The notes below the pieces were generated by a model. That model worked only from the letters and a program-made list of their open reading frames with translations. It was not told the origin of the DNA and made no database searches. This document shows, one piece after another, positions 60,398 to 64,000 of a DNA stretch of 64,000 nt. This DNA comes from Rhodospirillaceae bacterium (GTDB lineage: Bacteria > Pseudomonadota > Alphaproteobacteria > Rhodospirillales > Rhodospirillaceae). Position numbers and translations under genes: made by a program. The stretch spans positions 51,212 to 115,211 of the forward strand of contig CANJSF010000012.1 of NCBI GenBank assembly GCA_947476925.1, given 5' to 3'. Positions within the stretch are counted from its first letter, which is position 1; every line of letters begins with the position of its first letter.

Positions 60398-62959
60398 ATG
60401 GCTGGAATGTTTGACGGTTCCATTGCCATTCGGTTTGCGCTTCGTGAGTTGCGCGGCGGGGTAAAGGGCTTTCGCATTTTCTTGGCCTGCTTGGCCCTCG
60501 GTGTGGCAGCCATAGCGGGTGCAGGATCTCTCAATGATTCGGTGCAAGCCGGCATTGCAGCCGATGCGCAGCCATTGTTAGGCGGCGATTTGCAAGCGCG
60601 CATGAGCGAGCGGCCCGTCAATGCCGCAGAAATGGCCGCACTGACATCGGCGGGCACGGTCAGCACACAAATTCAATTGCGGTCCATGGCGCGCGTCGAA
60701 AATGATGATGGCACCGTGCGCCAACGGGCGTTGATCGAACTAAAAACAGTTGATGACGCCTACCCGCTGTATGGCCAGCTACAAACGCAACCCGTCTTGC
60801 CACTGGCGCGCATTGTCGAGAAGATCAATGGCACATGGGGCGCTGCCATTGATGAGTCGCTCGCCAATCGCATGGCGGTGAAGGTCGGCGACGTGATAAA
60901 AGTCGGCGAAGCGCCGCTGCAGGTACGTGCGCTGATCACCAAAGAACCCGACCGTGTTGTGACGTTTGCCACGGCGGGGCCGCGCGTGATGATTGCTACC
61001 GCTGCCATTGAAGACACACAACTGGTGCAGCAAGGCAGCATGGTGAGTTACGTCTACAACATTCGTGTCGATAAGGGCGGTAGCGCCGATCAATTGCGCG
61101 CGCGCCTGAGCAAAGATTTCGCCGACACCGGCTGGCGCTTGCGAGGCGTGAATCAGGCCGCACAGGGCGTGGAAGCCTTCCTAGATAATGTCACTTTATT
61201 TTTGACACTGGTGGGCATGACGGCCTTGCTGACCGGCGGCATTGGCGTGGCCAACGCGGTACGCGCGTATATGGCTGGACGTATCAACACCATCGCAACA
61301 CTGAAATGCCTTGGCGCTCCGGCGGAAACCATTTTCCGCATGTACTTAGTACAAATCAGCATTCTCTCCGTCGTCGGAATTGGAATTGGATTGGTGATTG
61401 GCGCCATCATTCCGGTTATGGCCGGTCGCGCGTTGGAAGGCTTGCTGCCGGTCAATGCTCAATTTGGCGTTTACCCTGCGCCGTTATTGAAAGCGTTTGT
61501 CTTTGGTGTGCTCACCGCCGCTGTTTTTGCATTGTGGCCGCTGGCCCGTGCACGCGACATTCCGCCGGTGGCGCTTTTTAGAAATTTACTCGCGCCCGCG
61601 CGCGCTTGGCCGCGCCGTCGATATATGGCGGCACTTGTGATCTTGGCAACCGCGCTTGCGGCTTACACGATCGGCACCGCTGAGCAGCCCAAATACGCAA
61701 CATTTTTTGTGGGTGGCACGGCCGTTGCGCTTGTGTTGTTTGCATTTGCTGCCAATGGCGTAATGGCGTTGGCGCGCAAATTAAGTGCCGGGCGCGGTGG
61801 CGCGGTGGCAGGTCACCCCACTCTGCGATTGGCTTTGTCGAATCTTTACCGGCCCGGCGCGCCCACAACATCGGTCGTGCTTTCGTTGGGACTTGGTTTA
61901 TCGGTATTGGTGTCGATCGCCTTGGTGCAAAGCAATTTGAATACGCGCCTGAATGAAGGACTACCTCAAGACGCGCCGAGCATGTTTTTTATTGATATCC
62001 AAAGTACGCAGGTCGATCAGTTTGAGAAATTGGTTATGGCCGTGCCCGGCGCAAAAAAGGTGACAGCGGCGTCCATGATTCGTGGGCGAATTTCATCGAT
62101 TAAAGGTGTCGATGTCGAGAAAGCCGAGATTAAATCTGACAGTCGCTGGGCCGTGCGCGGCGAGCGCGGTGTTTCGCAGTCGGCGACTTTACCGGACAAT
62201 GCCAAGTTGGTTGAGGGCCAGTGGTGGTCAGCCGACTATGACGGCGAAAATTTGGTGTCGATTGATGATCGTGTCGCCAAGGACATGAATCTCAAGATCG
62301 GCGATAGCCTTGGCCTGAACATCTTGGGCCGCGAAATTACCGCCAAAGTTGCCAACACCCGCGATGTACGTTGGCAGTCGGGCACCATGAACTTCACGCT
62401 GATCTACTCGCCCAAGGCTTTGGCAGGCGCGCCAGGTATGTACATTGCCACGGTGAATTCCGACGCCGGCGTTGAAGGCAAAATTGAAAGCGCGGTGTTG
62501 GACACCATGCCCAACGTTACGGTTATTCAAGTCCGTGATGCCGTACAAATGCTGAAAGATGTTTTGGGCACACTCAGTGTTGCCGTGCGAATCACCGCTG
62601 CCGTTGCGTTGGTCGCGGGAGCACTGGTCCTGGCCGGGGCCATTGCCGCCGGGCATGCCAGACGCATTTATGAGTCGGTTGTGCTCAAAGTTTTGGGGGC
62701 GACTCGTGCCAATGTGCTGAGCGCATTTATTTTTGAGTATTGCCTATTGGGTTTGGCCACAGGCGGCATCGCGGTGGGTGTGGGCGCGCTTGCCTCGTGG
62801 GCGGTTGTGGTTCACATCATGAAGTTGCAGTGGGACATGGGCTTTGGTTTAGCCATAGGCGTGGTGGTGGCCTGCATTGCCGTGACCTTGGTGGCTGGTT
62901 TTGCTGGAACTTGGCGGGCCTTGAGCATCAAGGCAGCGCCCCTCCTCCGCAACGACTAA
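60398..62959 (+). CDS. ybbP: ABC transporter permease, YbbP type
   Basis: An 853-aa membrane protein of the FtsX/MacB-like permease class. An N-terminal helix (FRIFLACLALGVAAIAGAGSL) is followed by a periplasmic MacB-like domain, a group of helices (about 265-480), a second periplasmic part (about 500-715) and three last helices. The ending GTWRALSIKAAPLLRND is typical. Two FtsX domains are seen. It works with YbbA, and possibly TesA, in lipid handling; no transport activity is proven for this family. Confidence 0.9.
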   Translation: MAGMFDGSIAIRFALRELRGGVKGFRIFLACLALGVAAIAGAGSLNDSVQAGIAADAQPLLGGDLQARMSERPVNAAEMAALTSAGTVSTQIQLRSMARVENDDGTVRQRALIELKTVDDAYPLYGQLQTQPVLPLARIVEKINGTWGAAIDESLANRMAVKVGDVIKVGEAPLQVRALITKEPDRVVTFATAGPRVMIATAAIEDTQLVQQGSMVSYVYNIRVDKGGSADQLRARLSKDFADTGWRLRGVNQAAQGVEAFLDNVTLFLTLVGMTALLTGGIGVANAVRAYMAGRINTIATLKCLGAPAETIFRMYLVQISILSVVGIGIGLVIGAIIPVMAGRALEGLLPVNAQFGVYPAPLLKAFVFGVLTAAVFALWPLARARDIPPVALFRNLLAPARAWPRRRYMAALVILATALAAYTIGTAEQPKYATFFVGGTAVALVLFAFAANGVMALARKLSAGRGGAVAGHPTLRLALSNLYRPGAPTTSVVLSLGLGLSVLVSIALVQSNLNTRLNEGLPQDAPSMFFIDIQSTQVDQFEKLVMAVPGAKKVTAASMIRGRISSIKGVDVEKAEIKSDSRWAVRGERGVSQSATLPDNAKLVEGQWWSADYDGENLVSIDDRVAKDMNLKIGDSLGLNILGREITAKVANTRDVRWQSGTMNFTLIYSPKALAGAPGMYIATVNSDAGVEGKIESAVLDTMPNVTVIQVRDAVQMLKDVLGTLSVAVRITAAVALVAGALVLAGAIAAGHARRIYESVVLKVLGATRANVLSAFIFEYCLLGLATGGIAVGVGALASWAVVVHIMKLQWDMGFGLAIGVVVACIAVTLVAGFAGTWRALSIKAAPLLRND

Positions 62960-63073
62960 AAATACTAAGCTATTGATTATATTGTATATTATTGCACAGT
63001 CGAAGATGACATTCGTGTGATCTAAGCGATTTCGATTGAAGTCGGCACTCCATGACCCAATATAAACGCTAAT

Positions 63074-63087
63074 CCGGTTCTAACCGG
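63074..63087. promoter_or_regulatory. inverted repeat upstream of the BI-1 gene
   Basis: The perfect repeat CCGGTTCTAACCGG (6-bp arms, 2-base centre) lies 36 bases upstream of the BI-1 start. It could be an operator or a small 5' leader hairpin. Confidence 0.35.
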
Positions 63088-63123
63088 TACCGCGACGTTT
63101 GTTTGAAAGCAAAGAGGTGACAC

Positions 63124-63879
63124 ATGGCTGATCTGGATCGCAACGTTTTGGGCCAGTCGTACGGCGCAACTTGGGGCCAAGCGGCCGCCGCTGATATCGA
63201 CATTGGCCTGCGCAAGCATATGCTTCAAATCTACAACTACATGGCTTCAGGCCTGTTGCTGAGCGGCATCGTCGCCATTGTTGTAGCCAACACTGGCTTG
63301 CAAGATGTGTTCTTCCAAACTGCGGCTAACGGCCGCGTGGGTTACACTGGGCTTGGATTTGTTGCCATGCTCGCCCCCATTGGCATTATTCTGGCCATGA
63401 GCTTTGGCGCAGCCCGCATGAGCAGCGGTACGTTGCAGGGCTTGTACTGGGGCCTAGTGGGCACCATGGGCATCGGCTTTGCCGTATTGCTGAAGGTTTA
63501 CACGGGCGTATCGGTGGCGCGTGTGTTCTTCATCACATCGGCGGCCTTCGGCGCGCTCAGCCTGTATGGCTACACGACCAAGAAAAGCCTGTCGGGCGTT
63601 GGCACATTCTTGTTCATGGGCCTGATCGGCATGGTGATTGCCGGCGTTGTGAACATCTTCATGCAAAGCTCGATGATGAGTTTCATCATCTCATGCGTTG
63701 GGTTGTTGGTGTTTTCCGGCCTGATCGCGTTTGATACCCAACGCCTGAAGAATGAGTACCTGGAAGTGCGCGGCACCAGCCTGGAAGAACGCTCGGCAAT
63801 TATGGGAGCGGTGTCGCTGTACCTGAACTTCGTCAACTTGATGCAAATTTTGCTGTCATTCCTGGGCGACCGCAAATAA
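63124..63879 (+). CDS. Bax inhibitor-1-family membrane protein
   Basis: A 251-aa inner-membrane protein with seven hydrophobic helices of the BI-1/YccA-YbhL family. MASGLLLSGIVAIVVANTG is an early helix, GLGFVAMLAPIGIILAM another, and ISCVGLLVFSGLIAFDTQRLKNEY carries the late aspartate of the di-aspartyl pH sensor region. Family members act as calcium or proton leak channels or modulate FtsH. AGAGGTGA lies 3-5 bases before the ATG. A terminator follows. Confidence 0.93.
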   Translation: MADLDRNVLGQSYGATWGQAAAADIDIGLRKHMLQIYNYMASGLLLSGIVAIVVANTGLQDVFFQTAANGRVGYTGLGFVAMLAPIGIILAMSFGAARMSSGTLQGLYWGLVGTMGIGFAVLLKVYTGVSVARVFFITSAAFGALSLYGYTTKKSLSGVGTFLFMGLIGMVIAGVVNIFMQSSMMSFIISCVGLLVFSGLIAFDTQRLKNEYLEVRGTSLEERSAIMGAVSLYLNFVNLMQILLSFLGDRK

Positions 63880-63906
63880 CAGCACCGCTTTCTAAGGCGA
63901 CAAGGC

Positions 63907-63940
63907 AAAACCCCGGGCCGAAAGGCTCGGGGTTTTGTTT
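63907..63940 (+). terminator. Rho-independent terminator after BI-1
   Basis: A 13-bp stem (63907-63919 with 63924-63936, AAAACCCCGGGCC/GGCTCGGGGTTTT, one GT pair) with a GAAA loop and a T-rich tail. It separates the BI-1 gene from the tRNA gene on the other strand and may end both. Confidence 0.9.
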
Positions 63941-63959
63941 GTCTGTATGATTCTTAAAA

Positions 63960-64000
63960 TGGTGCCGACGCGCGGAATCGAACCGCGGACCTACTGATTA
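63960..64000 (-). tRNA. tRNA-Thr(TGT), 3' half
   Basis: Read leftward, the sequence has the end of the anticodon loop and stem (T-AA-TCAGT), a variable loop AGGTC, a T arm CGCGG-TTCGATT-CCGCG and the acceptor strand CGTCGGC-A-CCA with encoded CCA. The acceptor, TAATCAGTAGGTC and T-loop match bacterial tRNA-Thr(TGT) as I know it; only the last anticodon base (T) is inside the window, so Asn or Lys are less likely alternatives. The 5' half lies beyond the right edge. Confidence 0.85.

Noticed and set aside
1..64000. CRISPR arrays, insertion sequences, prophage genes, rRNA
   Set aside because: I saw no regularly spaced repeats, transposase or integrase motifs, phage structural genes or rRNA segments.

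Overview
The window reads as ordinary, densely coded chromosome of a free-living alphaproteobacterium with fairly high GC. The best lineage evidence is an Irr-type Fur regulator beside a textbook iron-control-element palindrome in front of a short rubrerythrin, followed by the Fe-S oxidoreductase and DUF3501 genes. A DinB with an N-terminal zinc ribbon, an IalB-family secreted protein and CO-dehydrogenase-type subunits agree with this. I could not fix a genus. No phage, plasmid, transposase, CRISPR or rRNA was seen. No gap between genes reaches 300 bases; the longest are divergent promoter regions of about 130 to 230 bases.

Layout. 1-5150: end of a TonB-dependent receptor with a strong terminator, an IclR regulator, an alpha/beta hydrolase, a methyltransferase, a small charged protein and a beta-lactamase-fold protein. 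5150-10770: a leftward solute-binding protein/hydrolase/DsbA-fold isomerase group, an OsmC gene, then coxG-coxS-coxM without a large subunit. 10840-18920: DinB, an MsbA-like exporter, an orphan PAS histidine kinase, ArfB, SufE and an EAL phosphodiesterase. 19120-27910: cupin, VOC protein, gamma-glutamyltransferase and a tight rightward group of amidohydrolase, acyl-CoA synthetase, VAO-type flavoprotein and flavin monooxygenase. 27919-36320: a long leftward run joining a peptide-type ABC importer (SBP, B, C, D, F) and a ferredoxin to an FAH-family hydrolase, RidA, DUF1330 and a maleate-isomerase-like enzyme. Together, 19-37 kb looks like an uncharacterised catabolic island for an aromatic or N-containing compound.

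36450-45400: a CpcT/CpeT-like protein, a tandem DUF1330 protein and a fasciclin protein divergent from a MarR regulator with twin operator-like palindromes, a CNB-TPR protein of unknown role, mobA-glpK, a double cold-shock protein and an MFS transporter. 45520-48500: the Irr/rubrerythrin iron-oxidative stress module. 48510-64000: housekeeping and small-molecule genes (SH3 protein, 2-hydroxyacid dehydrogenase, pabB-pabC, IalB-like, SpoU methyltransferase, DMT exporter, pterin dehydratase, zincin, uracil-DNA-glycosylase-like, sirtuin, LMW phosphatase, ThpR, TesA, YbbA-YbbP, BI-1) and the 3' half of a tRNA-Thr.

The most distinctive non-coding signal is a pair of related palindromic elements near 6.8 kb and 52.6 kb, with a nearly identical loop and a compensated arm pair. 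Several enzymes lack a family key residue (SxxK lysine, hydrolase nucleophile serine, amidohydrolase HxH, racemase cysteine).
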